This document shows, piece after piece, positions 46,755 to 57,191 of a stretch of DNA of 64,000 nucleotides. Position numbers and translations under genes: made by a program. The first letter of the stretch is position 1. Every line of letters begins with the position of its first letter. Origin of the DNA: Ignavibacteriales bacterium. GTDB lineage: Bacteria; Bacteroidota; Ignavibacteria; Ignavibacteriales; Melioribacteraceae. The DNA lies in contig JACKAB010000005.1 in assembly GCA_020635285.1 (NCBI GenBank), forward strand, positions 248,001-312,000. Reading direction: 5' to 3'. Under the pieces are notes generated by a model that was not told the origin of the DNA, did not search any database, and was given only the letters and a program-made list of their open reading frames with translations.

Positions 46755-48005
46755 ATGAAAAAATATACGTACATAATGCTTTTTGCAATAGCAGCATTTT
46801 TAACAAGCTGTTACACAGAAGTCGGTTATGATTACGAACGCGAAGCTTACTGGAATAAAGTTGAGAAAAAGAATCCAGTAAAAGAAAACAATGATTATAA
46901 TTATCCCGATTCAGAACAAGTATCAGATGAAGCGTATGATGATTCAACAGAATATTATGCCGATGAAAATTATGATGACGGTGAATATTATGAAGATACA
47001 TATGCTGATGATTATTATCCATCAAGAACTCGAAGATTTTATGATTCATATTATCCAAACACAACTATTATAGTTGGTTCTAGTTATTATGATCCTTGGT
47101 GGAATAACTATTGGCCTTATTCTTATTATTCATATTCTTGGTACAATCCATGGTATTATCCATCATATTCATATTGGTATCCATACCGATATAACTACTA
47201 TAGCGGCTGGTATAATTGGGGATATTATGGTAATAATTATAGCTATAATGATTATTACTTTGGAAAGACTAAATCAAGAACTAATTGGAACTCAAGATTA
47301 AGAGATAATACAGGCGGAAGAAGTTACAGAACAACTGATGTTGATAGACCAACTCGTGCAGGAACAACAACAAGGTCATCTTCAGCTTTATCAAAGACAA
47401 GATCTGAAAGATCTGATGTTACAATAAATAAAGAAAGAGCAAGTAGAAGTTCTTCAACAAGAGCTACAACCAGATCAAATGACTCAAGAACTAAAACTTC
47501 TAAAGAAAGTACCCGTTCAATCAATAAATCGAACAGTTCAACTCAAGATAGAAGTAAGGTAAATAGAAGCACAAATACGAGAAATACAGAGAGATCCTCA
47601 ACTTCTAGATCTGATAGAAGCACTAAGAATAAATCAGATGTGAAAAGTAATTCCTCAAGCTCAAGTAGAAGTTCTGGAAAGTCTTATACAAGTCAGAGAA
47701 ATTATAAAACTAAAAATAGTTCTATGAGTACACCAAGAACTAAATCAAGCACAAGCTCGAGCAGAAGTAGTAAAAGTACTTCAAAAAGTTATTCATCACC
47801 ATCAAGATCAAGCAGCTCAAACAAATCAAGCGGAAGATCAAGTTCTAGTTATTCTGCTCCTTCAAGAAGCAGCTCAAGTAGTTCAAGTTCAGGCAGTTAT
47901 TCATCTGGTAGCTCAAGCAGAAGCAGTGGAAGTAGCTCATCAAGCGGTTCTTCAAGCAGAAGTAGTGGCAGCAGTAATAGCGGAGGCGGCAGAAGCCGAA
48001 GATAA
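46755..48005 (+). CDS. Low-complexity surface lipoprotein (Tyr/Trp-rich then Ser/Arg-rich)
   Basis: This intact 416-residue protein starts at ATG 46755. It is a lipoprotein by its lipobox (FLTSC, Cys19). Residues about 45-95 are acidic and Tyr-rich (DDSTEYYADENYDD). Residues about 95-175 are strikingly rich in Tyr/Trp/Pro (DPWWNNYWPYSYYSYSWYN). Residues about 180-416 are Ser/Arg/Thr-rich with loose repeats (SSRSSGSSSSSGSS). There is no recognised domain. Such composition suggests a surface polymer, adhesive or disordered anchor; aromatic-rich segments may stack on surfaces or carbohydrates. The next gene overlaps its stop (TAATG) and is also a lipoprotein, so the two may work together. Confidence 0.7.
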   Translation: MKKYTYIMLFAIAAFLTSCYTEVGYDYEREAYWNKVEKKNPVKENNDYNYPDSEQVSDEAYDDSTEYYADENYDDGEYYEDTYADDYYPSRTRRFYDSYYPNTTIIVGSSYYDPWWNNYWPYSYYSYSWYNPWYYPSYSYWYPYRYNYYSGWYNWGYYGNNYSYNDYYFGKTKSRTNWNSRLRDNTGGRSYRTTDVDRPTRAGTTTRSSSALSKTRSERSDVTINKERASRSSSTRATTRSNDSRTKTSKESTRSINKSNSSTQDRSKVNRSTNTRNTERSSTSRSDRSTKNKSDVKSNSSSSSRSSGKSYTSQRNYKTKNSSMSTPRTKSSTSSSRSSKSTSKSYSSPSRSSSSNKSSGRSSSSYSAPSRSSSSSSSSGSYSSGSSSRSSGSSSSSGSSSRSSGSSNSGGGRSRR

Positions 48006-48358
48006 TGAACATTCAACCTAAAACTTGGTTATTTATTTTTGGATTGTTCTCGTTCTTAATTGTTGGTTGTTTTCCAGGTGTTGAAAAGTTTAGTGATGAT
48101 GAAAGTTATTATTCTGATGATAACGAAACCATAATTGTTATTGAAGCTGAACCGATTTACATTCAACCAATAATTATAATTGATGAACCGGCTCAAGAGC
48201 CAATAATAAAACATAGAAATCCTCCTGCTCAAAGAGCAGATATTTCTCAAGTAACAGAACGACCAAGTTCATATAGTCAAAGCAGCAGAGTTTCATCAAA
48301 TAGAAACAATAATGCAGATGTTAAAATTGATAATTCCAGAAAGCGCGGAGAAAGATAG
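48005..48358 (+). CDS. Small lipoprotein of unknown function
   Basis: This 117-residue protein has its start overlapping the previous stop (TAATG). It is a lipoprotein with lipobox FLIVGC (Cys22). An acidic segment (SDDESYYSDDNETIIVIEAE) is followed by a Pro/Ile-rich middle (PIYIQPIIIIDEPAQEP) and a basic, Ser/Asn-rich tail ending SRKRGER. No known family. The compositional bias matches the preceding lipoprotein, and translational coupling suggests shared function. The next gene, a FadL-like porin, starts 3 bp after its stop, so the three form one operon. Confidence 0.6.
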   Translation: MNIQPKTWLFIFGLFSFLIVGCFPGVEKFSDDESYYSDDNETIIVIEAEPIYIQPIIIIDEPAQEPIIKHRNPPAQRADISQVTERPSSYSQSSRVSSNRNNNADVKIDNSRKRGER

Positions 48359-48361
48359 ATA

Positions 48362-49807
48362 ATGAAAATTAAAAAAATAATAATGTTTGGATTAATAACA
48401 GTTTGTTTATCTAATCCAATTTATTCTCAAAATTATAATGATGCTTTTCGGCTGAGTGAGCAGGGTTATGAATATGATGCAAAAACAATGTCTCTTGGAA
48501 ATAGTACAATTGGATCATTCGGTAACTTTTCAAGCACCTTAATAAATCCTGCTGGAATTGGAACAATTCAAAAGAGTATTCTAAATTTTAGTTTTGGTAC
48601 TAACTCTTTTACCAATAGTTCTAATTTTTTTAACACAACAACAATGGCAGATAAAAGTGATAACAGCACAAATCAATTTAGTTTAGTTTTGCCGCTTCCA
48701 ACACGTAAAGGTAATGCGGTATTAGCTTTTGGCTATAACCAGTCAAGAGATTTTAATTCTACTCTTAAATTTGATGGTTTTAATCCAAACAATAATTCAA
48801 TGATCCAAGACTTAACAGATTTTAATGATGATTTAGCTTATGAATTATATTTAAGTTACCCAACTTATGATGCTAATGATAAATACATTCATGATGAAAC
48901 AAATATTTCCGGCAGACTAAACCAAAGTGGAACGTTAAATGAAGAAGGTAGTTTGAATAGCTGGGTGATGTCTGGTGCATGGCAAGCCTCAAAAAATCTT
49001 TATATTGGTGGTACTTTCAATATTATTTCTGGAAATTATAAAAGTAACCGCACTTATCTTGAAGACGACACAAAAAATTTATATGAAGGCTTTTTAGACC
49101 CTGCTGATTCAAATACTTTTGGATTCCGTTCTTTTTATCTAAACGATGTTATTGACTGGGAAGTTAACGGTTGGGATTTTCGATTGGGAATATTGTACCA
49201 AATGAATAAAATGTTAAGTTTTGGAGCCACTGTTAAATTTCCGACCAGTTTTACAGTTAGAGAAAAATATTCAATTTATGGTGAATCTGAATTTGAAAAT
49301 GATATTTATTATGTTGATTACCCTGGTGATGCCTATGAATATGAAATTTCTTCCCCTATGGAATTAAGTGGCGGCGTAACTGCATCGTTACCATTATTAA
49401 ATGTTAGTGCGAGTTTAAAATATGTTGATTATTCGCAACTTGAATTTACCAATGGAATTGAAAGAATAGATATGGATGCAAAAAATAAAATTATTAATGA
49501 AGTTATGGAAAGTGTTGTAAATTTCAATTTTGGCGCAGAGTTTACACTACCGTATCCGGCAATGAAAATAAGAGGAGGTTTTATTTATAATCCTTCTCCT
49601 TATGTTGGAGATGGCTCAGAGTATGATAAAAAATACTTTACTGCTGGATTAGGTTTGCCTTTATCTCCTAATTTGATAATTGATTTTGCATACTTGCATG
49701 GTTGGTGGAATAATTTTGGTGATAATTACGGAAACAATTTGTCAAGGACATATCAAGATATCTCACTGAACAAAGTTGTAATTTCATTAAATTATGTTTT
49801 TATGTAA
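48362..49807 (+). CDS. FadL/OMPP1-type outer-membrane transport protein
   Basis: This intact 481-residue protein has a signal peptide (about 1-21, ending at NPIYSQ). The N-terminal segment (MSLGNSTIGSFGNFSSTLI and NPAGIG) resembles the FadL/TodX family hatch, and the rest is a beta barrel with amphipathic strands ending KVVISLNYVFM. Family members carry hydrophobic molecules such as long-chain fatty acids or aromatics across the outer membrane. It could also be a PorV-like T9SS component, since that protein shares the fold; which is not decided. It is the last gene of the lipoprotein cluster and has a strong terminator after it. Confidence 0.82.
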   Translation: MKIKKIIMFGLITVCLSNPIYSQNYNDAFRLSEQGYEYDAKTMSLGNSTIGSFGNFSSTLINPAGIGTIQKSILNFSFGTNSFTNSSNFFNTTTMADKSDNSTNQFSLVLPLPTRKGNAVLAFGYNQSRDFNSTLKFDGFNPNNNSMIQDLTDFNDDLAYELYLSYPTYDANDKYIHDETNISGRLNQSGTLNEEGSLNSWVMSGAWQASKNLYIGGTFNIISGNYKSNRTYLEDDTKNLYEGFLDPADSNTFGFRSFYLNDVIDWEVNGWDFRLGILYQMNKMLSFGATVKFPTSFTVREKYSIYGESEFENDIYYVDYPGDAYEYEISSPMELSGGVTASLPLLNVSASLKYVDYSQLEFTNGIERIDMDAKNKIINEVMESVVNFNFGAEFTLPYPAMKIRGGFIYNPSPYVGDGSEYDKKYFTAGLGLPLSPNLIIDFAYLHGWWNNFGDNYGNNLSRTYQDISLNKVVISLNYVFM

Positions 49808-49836
49808 AAAACTATATATTTACATTTGATTTGTTA

Positions 49837-49872
49837 CAAAAAAAAGCACCTTATTTTCTGAGGTGCTTTTTT
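49837..49872 (+). terminator. Terminator of the lipoprotein/porin operon
   Basis: AAAAAAAGCACCT pairs with AGGTGCTTTTTT around a TATTTTCTG loop, followed by a T-run. The ribosome site of rsgA (GAGGAG) lies only some 10 bases beyond. Confidence 0.9.
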
Positions 49873-49892
49873 GTTATTTAGAGGAGACTTAT

Positions 49893-50849
49893 ATAAAAGG
49901 TAGAATTGTAAAAATAGAAAGCAAAGATTATTACGTTCAAGTAAATGAAAATCAAATTTTAAGATGCTCGCTTAGAGGAAAATTTAAAAAAGAGCTTGCG
50001 CATAAAAAAGATAAACTTCTTACTTTAGATGTTGCAGTTATTGGTGATTGGGTTCAAGTAAAAAAAATATCTGATGAAGTTGGAGTAATAGAATCAGTAC
50101 ATTCAAGAGTGAACTACCTTTCTAGAAAAGCGGGAAAATTAAGAGGAAGCTTAAAACGACGAGGTGGAAGACTTGAGCAAATTATTGCTTCAAACATTGA
50201 TATGCTATATATTGTTACGAGCATTAAATCACCAGAATTTAACAATAGATTTTTAGATAGAGTGATTGTTGCTGCTGAAAGTTGCCATATTGATATATCA
50301 ATTATTATAAATAAATTAGATTTGGATGTTGAAAATAGGTCAGAAGAATGGGAACAATTTTATAAATCATTAGGTTATAATGTATTTAGAAATTAGTGCA
50401 ACTAAAGGAATATTTATAGATGAGTTAAGAGAAAGTCTAAAAGGAAAAATAAATTTGTTCTGGGGAATGTCTGGCGTTGGAAAATCTTCGATTCTAAATG
50501 CTATGTTCCCAAGTTTGGAATTTAAGGTTGGAGAAATTAGTGATTCCTCTAATAAAGGAATGCATACAACAGTAACCGGCAATATGCAAAAAGTTGAAGA
50601 TGAAACATACATAATTGATACGCCCGGAATAAGAGAAATTGATCCTTTTGGAATTAAAAAGAAGATTTAGCTCACTATTATTTGGAATTTATTCCGCATC
50701 TTCAAGAGTGTAAATTTAACACTTGTATTCACGATCACGAACCTGGCTGCGCTGTAATTCAAGCAGTTGAAAAAGATTTAATCTCAATTGAAAGATATCA
50801 AAGTTATCTAAATCTATTAAATACAATTGAAGATGATATGTTTTATTGA
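49893..50849 (+). CDS. rsgA: Ribosome small-subunit GTPase RsgA (frameshifted)
   Basis: The repaired protein has about 318 residues. It is the circularly permuted GTPase that checks 30S maturation. An OB-fold starts IKGRIVKIESKDYYVQV, then comes the G4 motif INKLDL, G1 GMSGVGKSS, the switch HTTVTG, G3 DTPGIREIDPFG and the zinc site with C, C, H and C in CKFNTCIHDHEPGC. Breaks near 50388 and 50668 are single-base indels. The start codon is unclear: GAGGAG (49881-49886) is followed by ATA rather than ATG at 49893, so the first base or codon may be misread. It stands alone between a terminator and the TPR gene. Confidence 0.9.
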
Positions 50850-50964
50850 GTAAATTTGTTATAATGATTCAAATTTAAGTATCAAGAAATTATATCGTTG
50901 ATTTTCAGTCTGCGATTTTTTTTAAGCAGTAATAATTAAACAGATTAGGAAGTAAAATAATTTT

Positions 50965-52770
50965 ATGAAATATATTCTTTTAATACTTTCAATTTTTTCT
51001 TTTTTCGTGTTCCTCGCACTTAGAAAAAAAAAACATAGAACCGGTTACGCAAATTAAAAAAGTCTCAGAAAGAGATAGAGAATTTGCTCGCCAGCTATTT
51101 ATTGATGCTTCCATGATGGATTTGGAAAATAAGTTTGCAGAAGCAATTTTAGATTATCAAGAAGCCTTACGCGCCTAGATCCATCAGCCGGAATTTATTA
51201 TGCTCTTGGAAAAGATTTTCTCAGATTAAGTAAACTCTCCCAAGCATTAGCAAACACAAAAATGGCAGTTGAACTAGAACCATCTAACGTTGAATATTTA
51301 ACCTTACTTGGAACAATTTATTCCTTTAGCAGAAATGTTGATTCTGCAGAGGTTGTATTTGGCAAAATAGTTAATTTAGATTCCACTGATGTAAATGCAA
51401 GATTTAACCTTGCACAACTTAACGAAGCAAAAGCTCCTTTAAAATCCTTAGAACTTTATAAAGAAATATTAAGTATTACTGGTCCCGAATGGAATGTGCT
51501 TTTAAAAATAGCTGAATTAAATGAAAGACTTGGCAAAGTAGATGAAACAATAAGCACGGTTGAAGAACTGCTTGAGTTAAATCCTTCTAGTCTAGAATTA
51601 CAGAAACTTTTAATTGAATCTTATATTCAGTCAGAAAAATTTGATAAAGCATTGGAACTCATAAATAGCTCAATAGAAGTTTTCCCCGATGATTTAAATT
51701 TGATTGAGCTAAAAGGAAATGCTTATGTTAAAATGAAAGAGTGGGGAAAAAGGTGCGGATGAGTACAAAAAAAAATTCTTGCAAAAGAAAATGTTCCTTT
51801 TGAAATTAAAATGAGAATAGGAACAGCTTTTTATGGAGAAGCGCTTAATGACTCTACAGTGCAGCCAATAGCATTTGATGTGCTTCAGCAAATTGATAAG
51901 GATTCTTCTGATTGGCAAATAAATGCTTTTATGGGGGAATTAAAAAATAAAGAGAAAGAAGATTCGCTTACTATTTTTTATTTCAATAAAGCAATAGAAT
52001 TAGCTCCGCTTAATTCAGATCTTAGAATTAGAATTGGACAAATACTTTTTGAAAATGCTGATTACACCAATGCCGCTATTGAAATGGAAAAGGCTGTTCA
52101 GAAATTCCCAAGTAATTTTGTAATAAATTTAATCTTAGGTTTATCGCTCGCACAAAGTGCTGATCACCAAGGTTCTTTAGAATATTTAAAGAAAGCTGTT
52201 GATCTAAATCCCAATGATCTAAATGCAACAATGGCATACAGTTTCTCACTTAATCAAACAAAGCAGGCTGATGAAGCATTAAAATATCTTGACAGAGCTT
52301 TGAGAATTGATGCCAAAAACACACAAGCCCTAAGTATGATGGGAATGATTTATAATGCAAAAGATATGTTTCAAAAAGGAGATAGTCTTTATAATTTGGT
52401 TGTTACGATTGATTCAACCGATATATTAACATTGAACAATTTTGCATATTCACTTGCGGAAAGAGGTGTACAGCTTGAACGGGCTCTTAAAATGGTGCAA
52501 GTAGCCGTTGATGTAGAACCGGAAAATTCATCATATTTAGATACCATTGGCTGGGTTTATTATCAGATGAAAAATTATGAACAAGCAAAAAAGTATATTG
52601 AAAAGGCGATTGAGTTTGATGACAAAAATGGTACTCTTCTTGATCATCTTGGAGATGTATTGTATAAAATGAATGAAAAAGAAAAAGCCCAAAAAATATG
52701 GGAGGAAGCATTTGGATTAGATCCAACAATTAAAAATATTCAAGAAAAAATTCAAAAAGGACTGGAGTGA
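50965..52770 (+). CDS. TPR-repeat protein (frameshifted)
   Basis: The repaired protein has about 600 residues. It has an N-terminal signal or anchor (MKYILLILSIFSFFVF) and then about 12-14 tetratricopeptide repeats, seen as regular 34-residue helical pairs (AFAEAILDYQEALRLDP-like, FDKALELINSSIEVFPDDLN, DHQGSLEYLKKAVDLNPNDL, YEQAKKYIEKAIEFDDKNGT). Breaks near 51025, 51175 and 51755 are single-base indels in A- or G-runs. No catalytic domain is seen. It is probably periplasmic or membrane-bound scaffolding in envelope assembly. The next gene, a lipoprotein, overlaps its end (GTGA), and an EnvC-like protein follows, so this run is an envelope operon. Confidence 0.85.
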
Positions 52771-53549
52771 TTAATAAGAAAAATTTCGTTTTTAGCATTT
52801 TAATAATTATTTTCGTAATTGGCTGTGTGCCGAGTAAGCCAGTTTATGAAGAAGAAATATTACCGGCAGACAGATTAGTAAAAAGATTAGAAGCAAATAG
52901 AAGAAAAATAAAAACCTTTGAAGGTTCCGGAATTCTAAATGTTGAATCCAAACAAATAGAAGCTAAAGCAACTTTTGAAGTTTTTTTGAAAAAACCGGAT
53001 TCATTAAAATTTGTAATTTATGGGCCTTTTGGGATTGACCTTGCGCAAGCTGTGGTTACAAACGCGGAATTTATGTTCTATGATGAAATGAAAAATATTG
53101 TTTATCGTGGACGTAATGATAGCGATCTTTTAGAAAAAATATTTCATATTGATTTAAGTTTTGGTGAATTGATTGATGCCTTTGCCGGAGCTGTTAATCT
53201 AACTGATAAACTTAGACTTGAGCCAAACGAATACAAACTAACCGATACAGAATATTTTATAACTTATGATGATTCTTTGGAAAACAAACAGAGCATTTTT
53301 GAAATCCAAATAAATAATTTGGCAATTAATAAATACGAACTTTACAAGAATAAAAATATTTTATTGTTCGAAGGAATTTATTCCGATTTTGAAATGTACG
53401 ACAGAGTTGCAATACCATCAACGGTGGTTATTCAAAATAAAATAAATAAACAAAAAGTCACAATAGATTACAGAAACATAAAAGTAAACGAAGATATTGA
53501 AAATCTGAAACTTAATATTCCAATTGACGCAATTTTAAAAGAATGGTAA
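52767..53549 (+). CDS. LolA/LolB-like (DUF4292-type) lipoprotein
   Basis: This intact 260-residue protein starts at GTG 52767, overlapping the preceding stop. It is a lipoprotein (FVIGC, Cys20). The mature part has the half-barrel beta pattern of lipoprotein carriers: RRKIKTFEGSGILNVES, ATFEVFLKKPDSLKFVIYGP, GIDLAQAVVTNAEFMFYDEM and a tail VTIDYRNIKVNEDIENLKLN. Such DUF4292 proteins are common in Bacteroidota and may insert or carry lipoproteins or other lipids to the outer membrane. It lies between the TPR gene and the EnvC-like gene, whose start overlaps its stop. Confidence 0.82.
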   Translation: MINKKNFVFSILIIIFVIGCVPSKPVYEEEILPADRLVKRLEANRRKIKTFEGSGILNVESKQIEAKATFEVFLKKPDSLKFVIYGPFGIDLAQAVVTNAEFMFYDEMKNIVYRGRNDSDLLEKIFHIDLSFGELIDAFAGAVNLTDKLRLEPNEYKLTDTEYFITYDDSLENKQSIFEIQINNLAINKYELYKNKNILLFEGIYSDFEMYDRVAIPSTVVIQNKINKQKVTIDYRNIKVNEDIENLKLNIPIDAILKEW

Positions 53550-54756
53550 AAAGAATAATTATATTTTTTTTTATAGTTTCACAAACTATAAATTTTGCTC
53601 AATTTAAAAGAAAAAATTGAAGACAAAAAGCACTGAGCTGAATTCTCTTCAGACTCAAATAAAATCTTTAGAAAATGAACTTTCCGATTTAGCAAAAAAA
53701 AAAAAAAAATAATCTTACCGTTTTAAAGAAAATGGATCAGCAAAATTTATTGCTGAATAAAAGAATAAAAAATTTAGAAATTGAAGAAAAGATAAAGAAC
53801 AAAAAATCTCAAATCTTAATGCAGAAATTACAAAGCTAAAAGCAAGAGTTAAAAAGCTTCAAAATGAATATGGCAAGCATTTAGTTTGGCTTTATAAACA
53901 AGGCGAAAACTCAACTTTAAAATACTTATTCAATGCAGAATCATTTAATCAAATGCTTATAAGATATAAGTACTTGACTTATGTACATAAAGAAAGCGAA
54001 AGAAATGTAAATGAGTTAACAGAAACTCGAACAAAACTTGCCAGTAATATAGAAAAGGTAAAAATTGAATTAGCGGAAAAAATAAAGCTTAAAGAAGAAA
54101 AAAGCAAATGAGCAATCAAGTTTAAACAAAAAGAGGGAAGAACGGCAGGTTGTATTAAAATCATTAAAAAAGATAAGAAAAATGTTAGCGTAGAAATTGA
54201 CGAAAAAAAGAAAAAGTGAAATTATAATTAAAAAAATTAATTGCTGAATTAATTGAAAAAGAAAGAGAACGCGAAAGAAAATTAAGAACAGAAAAACTTA
54301 AAGGCAACATAGACAATTTTGAATATGATTTTAATTACAGCAGTTTTCAAAATTTTGCAGAATTAAAAGGTGTGTTAGCTTGGCCAATAAAATCTGCAAA
54401 AATTGGAAGAGATTTTGGTGAAAATAAAAATGATAAAACCAAAACCGTAACCTTAAATTACGGTGTTGATATAATTGCACGAGACAGCAAAGAAGTATTT
54501 GCAGTAGCTAGAAGGAATTGTAAGTGCAATAGAATGGATACCCGGTTACGGCAGCGTGCTTATTATAACGCACAGAGATAACTTTAGAACGGTTTACGGA
54601 CACTTAACCGACATAAACGTATTGGAAGGTAATAAAGTTTATGCTGGTGATCTAATAGGTAATGTAAGCGAAAGTTTAGAAGGCAGTATTTTACATTTTG
54701 AAATATGGAACGAAAGGAATTATCAAAATCCGCAAGATTGGTTAGTAAAAAAATAA
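53543..54756 (+). CDS. EnvC-like coiled-coil/LytM protein with degenerate M23 site (frameshifted)
   Basis: The repaired protein has about 400 residues: a signal peptide (MVKRIIIFFFIVSQTINFAQ), a long coiled coil (about 22-240: LNSLQTQIKSLENELSDL, then KLKARVKKLQNEYGKHLVWL) and a C-terminal LytM/M23 domain (AWPIKSAKIGRDFGENK onward). The metal site HxGxD is changed to NYGVD and only HFEIW resembles the second HxH motif, so it should be catalytically dead like E. coli EnvC, which activates amidases at division. Frame breaks (near 53605, 53700, 53790, 54105, 54180, 54220 and 54515) are all homopolymer-type. Its start overlaps the previous stop; the flippase gene follows at once. Confidence 0.82.
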
Positions 54757-56055
54757 ATGACCATAAAACAATTAATACAAAAATTTATTAGCAAAAATAG
54801 AACACTGTTAAGAAATTTTTCTTCCCTTACCATTTTACAAATTTCTCAGTATTTATTTCCGCTAATAACTTTTCCTTACCTTGTTCGTGTATTAGGTCCG
54901 GGAGGATATGGACTTGTTGCATTTGCAAATGCCTTCGTTGGTTATTTTACAGTTTTAACGGATTATGGTTTTAACCTTTCTGCAACAAAAGATATCTCCG
55001 TTTATAGAGATGATAAAACTAAAATTACTGAAATATTTTACTCGGTTCTTTCAGTTAAACTTTTACTTTTCCTTTTAAGCATTTTTATTATCATCCCAAT
55101 TTTATTGTTATTTTCCAAATTTAATCAGAATGCATTAATATATTTTGTATCATTTCTTGCAGTTTTTGGAACCACCATATTCCTGGTTTGGCTTTTCCAA
55201 GGTTTAGAAAGAATGGGTTATATAAGCTGGATAAGTATTGTAATTAAAATACTTTTGGGTTATTTCAGTTTTTGTTTTTGTTCATTCGGTTGATGATATC
55301 ATTATTCTTGTAAGTCTAAATGCTATAAGCTCAATATTAACGGGCTTAATTGGACTAGTACTCGCGGGCATAGATTTTAAATTGAAGTTTTTTATTCCAT
55401 CAGTTCCGCAAGTAAAAGAACAGCTAACGGAAGGATGGCATTATTTTGTATCTAATTTGTCCATTAGTTTATATACAATCTCAAATATTTTTATTCTCGG
55501 ACTTTTCACAAACGACACTATTGTTGGATATTTTTCGGCTGCAGATAGAATAAGAAGTGCTGTTCAAAACATTTCATCAACAGCAGGCCAGAACAATATT
55601 CCCTCATGTAACAAATGAATTTCAGAGAAGTGAAGAAGCCGGATTTAGTTTTATCCGCAAGTATATTAAATCTGCCGGAAGTTTTACTTTGCTATTAAGT
55701 ATTGCGCTTTTCATGTTCTCGGAGCAAATTGTTCTATTAGTAGTAGGTGATGAATATTTCAAGTCTATATTAGTTTTAAAAATACTCTCAATTTTACCAT
55801 TTGTAATTTTTTGCAAGCAATGTTGCTGGAATTCAGACAATGATTAACTTGGGATTTAAAAAGAATTTGCGAATATTATAATAATTGCCGGCATATTAAA
55901 TTTAATTCTATCATTTATATTAGTCCCAATATATTTTGAAATTGGAACTGCGGTAGCTGTAGTAGTAACCGAAATTTTTGTTACAATACAAATGGTAAGC
56001 TTTCTTAGAAAAAAATAATATTCATGTTTTTAAGAAAGTAGAATCTAATTTATGA
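54757..56055 (+). CDS. Wzx-type polysaccharide flippase (frameshifted)
   Basis: The repaired membrane protein has about 430 residues and 12 helices, of the MATE-like PST family. The N-terminus (MTIKQLIQKFISKNRTLLRN) precedes FPYLVRVLGPGGYGLVAFAN and DYGFNLSATKDISVYRDD, the family hallmark. It flips undecaprenyl-linked sugar units from the inner to the outer face of the membrane for O-antigen or capsule building. Breaks near 55288, 55605, 55815, 55865 and 56012 are indels. It starts directly after the EnvC-like gene and its stop overlaps the glf start (ATGA), opening the polysaccharide locus. Confidence 0.86.
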
Positions 56056-57154
56056 AATATGATTATTTAATTGTTGGAGCTGGTTTTGCTGGAAGTGTAA
56101 TGGCAGAGCGGATTGCAACCCAATTAAATAAAAAAGTTCTGATTGTTGAAAAAAAAGAAATCATATTGGCGGAAATGCATACGATGAATATGATGCACAC
56201 GGAATTTTAGTTCATAAATATGGACCTCACATATTCCACACAAATAGTAAAAAAGTTTTTGATTATCTCTCTCAATTCACAGAATGGAGATTTTACGAAC
56301 ATAGAGTTTTAGCAAAATTAAACAAAGAACTTTATCCAATACCCATAAATAGAACTACAATAAATAAATTATATAATAAACATTTTAAGACAGAAGAAGA
56401 AATTGTAGAGTTTTATAATAAAGTACGAGAAAAAAGATATCCAATTAAAAATTCTGAAGATATAATTGTAAACCAAGTGGGTATTGACTTATATGAAAAG
56501 TTCTTTAAATTCTATACAAAGAAACAATGGAATTTAGATCCATCTGAATTATCTCCAACTGTGTGCGGAAGAATTCCTATAAGGACGAATGAAGATGATA
56601 GATATTTTCAGACAAATATCAGTTTATGCCAAAAGATGGCTACACGAAAATGTTTGAAAAAAAATTTTAAGCCACAAAAATATTGAAGTTATATTGAATA
56701 CAGATTATAAAAATATTTTAAATAATATTAAATTTAATAAAATGGTTTATACCGGACCAATAGATTATTTCTTTGATTATAAGTTTGGGAAACTCTCCAT
56801 ACCGTTCAATAAAATTTGAAATGAAGAATTACAAAAAAAGAAAAATACCAAGACACTGCAGTAATTAATTATGTTGAAGGTGAACCAGAACAAACGCGGG
56901 TTACAGAGTATAAATATTTAACCGGTCAGCAAAATAAATTAACAACAATCAGCAAAGAGTTCCCACAAAAAATCGGCGAACCATATTATCCAATTCCCAC
57001 AATAGAAAACCAGAAATTGTATAAAAAATACAAAACTGAAACAGCCAAATTAAAAAATGTACAATTCTGCGGTAGACTTGCTGAGTATAGGTATTTTAAT
57101 ATGGATCAGGTTGTTGGGGAAGTTTTACAAAAATCAAACCAAATCATAAAATGA
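56052..57154 (+). CDS. glf: UDP-galactopyranose mutase (frameshifted)
   Basis: The repaired protein has about 366 residues. It is an FAD enzyme converting UDP-galactopyranose to UDP-galactofuranose. The dinucleotide site is YLIVGAGFAGSVMAER, followed by HIGGNAYDEYDAHGILVHKY and GPHIFHTN, then FYTKKQWNLDPSELSP, FMPKDGYTKMFEKIL and CGRLAEYRYFNMDQVV at the end. Breaks near 56160, 56625, 56670, 56795 and 56830 are single-base indels. It starts within the flippase stop (ATGA), and a glycosyltransferase gene two positions downstream could use its product. This predicts galactofuranose in the surface glycan. Confidence 0.92.
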
Positions 57155-57191
57155 AATTATATTTTATTTTATTTATCTGCCAGATATAACT

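Noticed and set aside
46950..47300. Alternative reading frames rich in Ile/Met within the Tyr-rich lipoprotein
   Set aside because: They are out-of-frame readings of TAT/TGG-rich codons; the main frame has a start, lipobox and overlapping neighbour.
47640..48000. Ser-codon repeats as a CRISPR array or other DNA repeat
   Set aside because: There is no fixed repeat and spacer length; the pattern is explained by a Ser/Arg-rich protein tail in one open frame.
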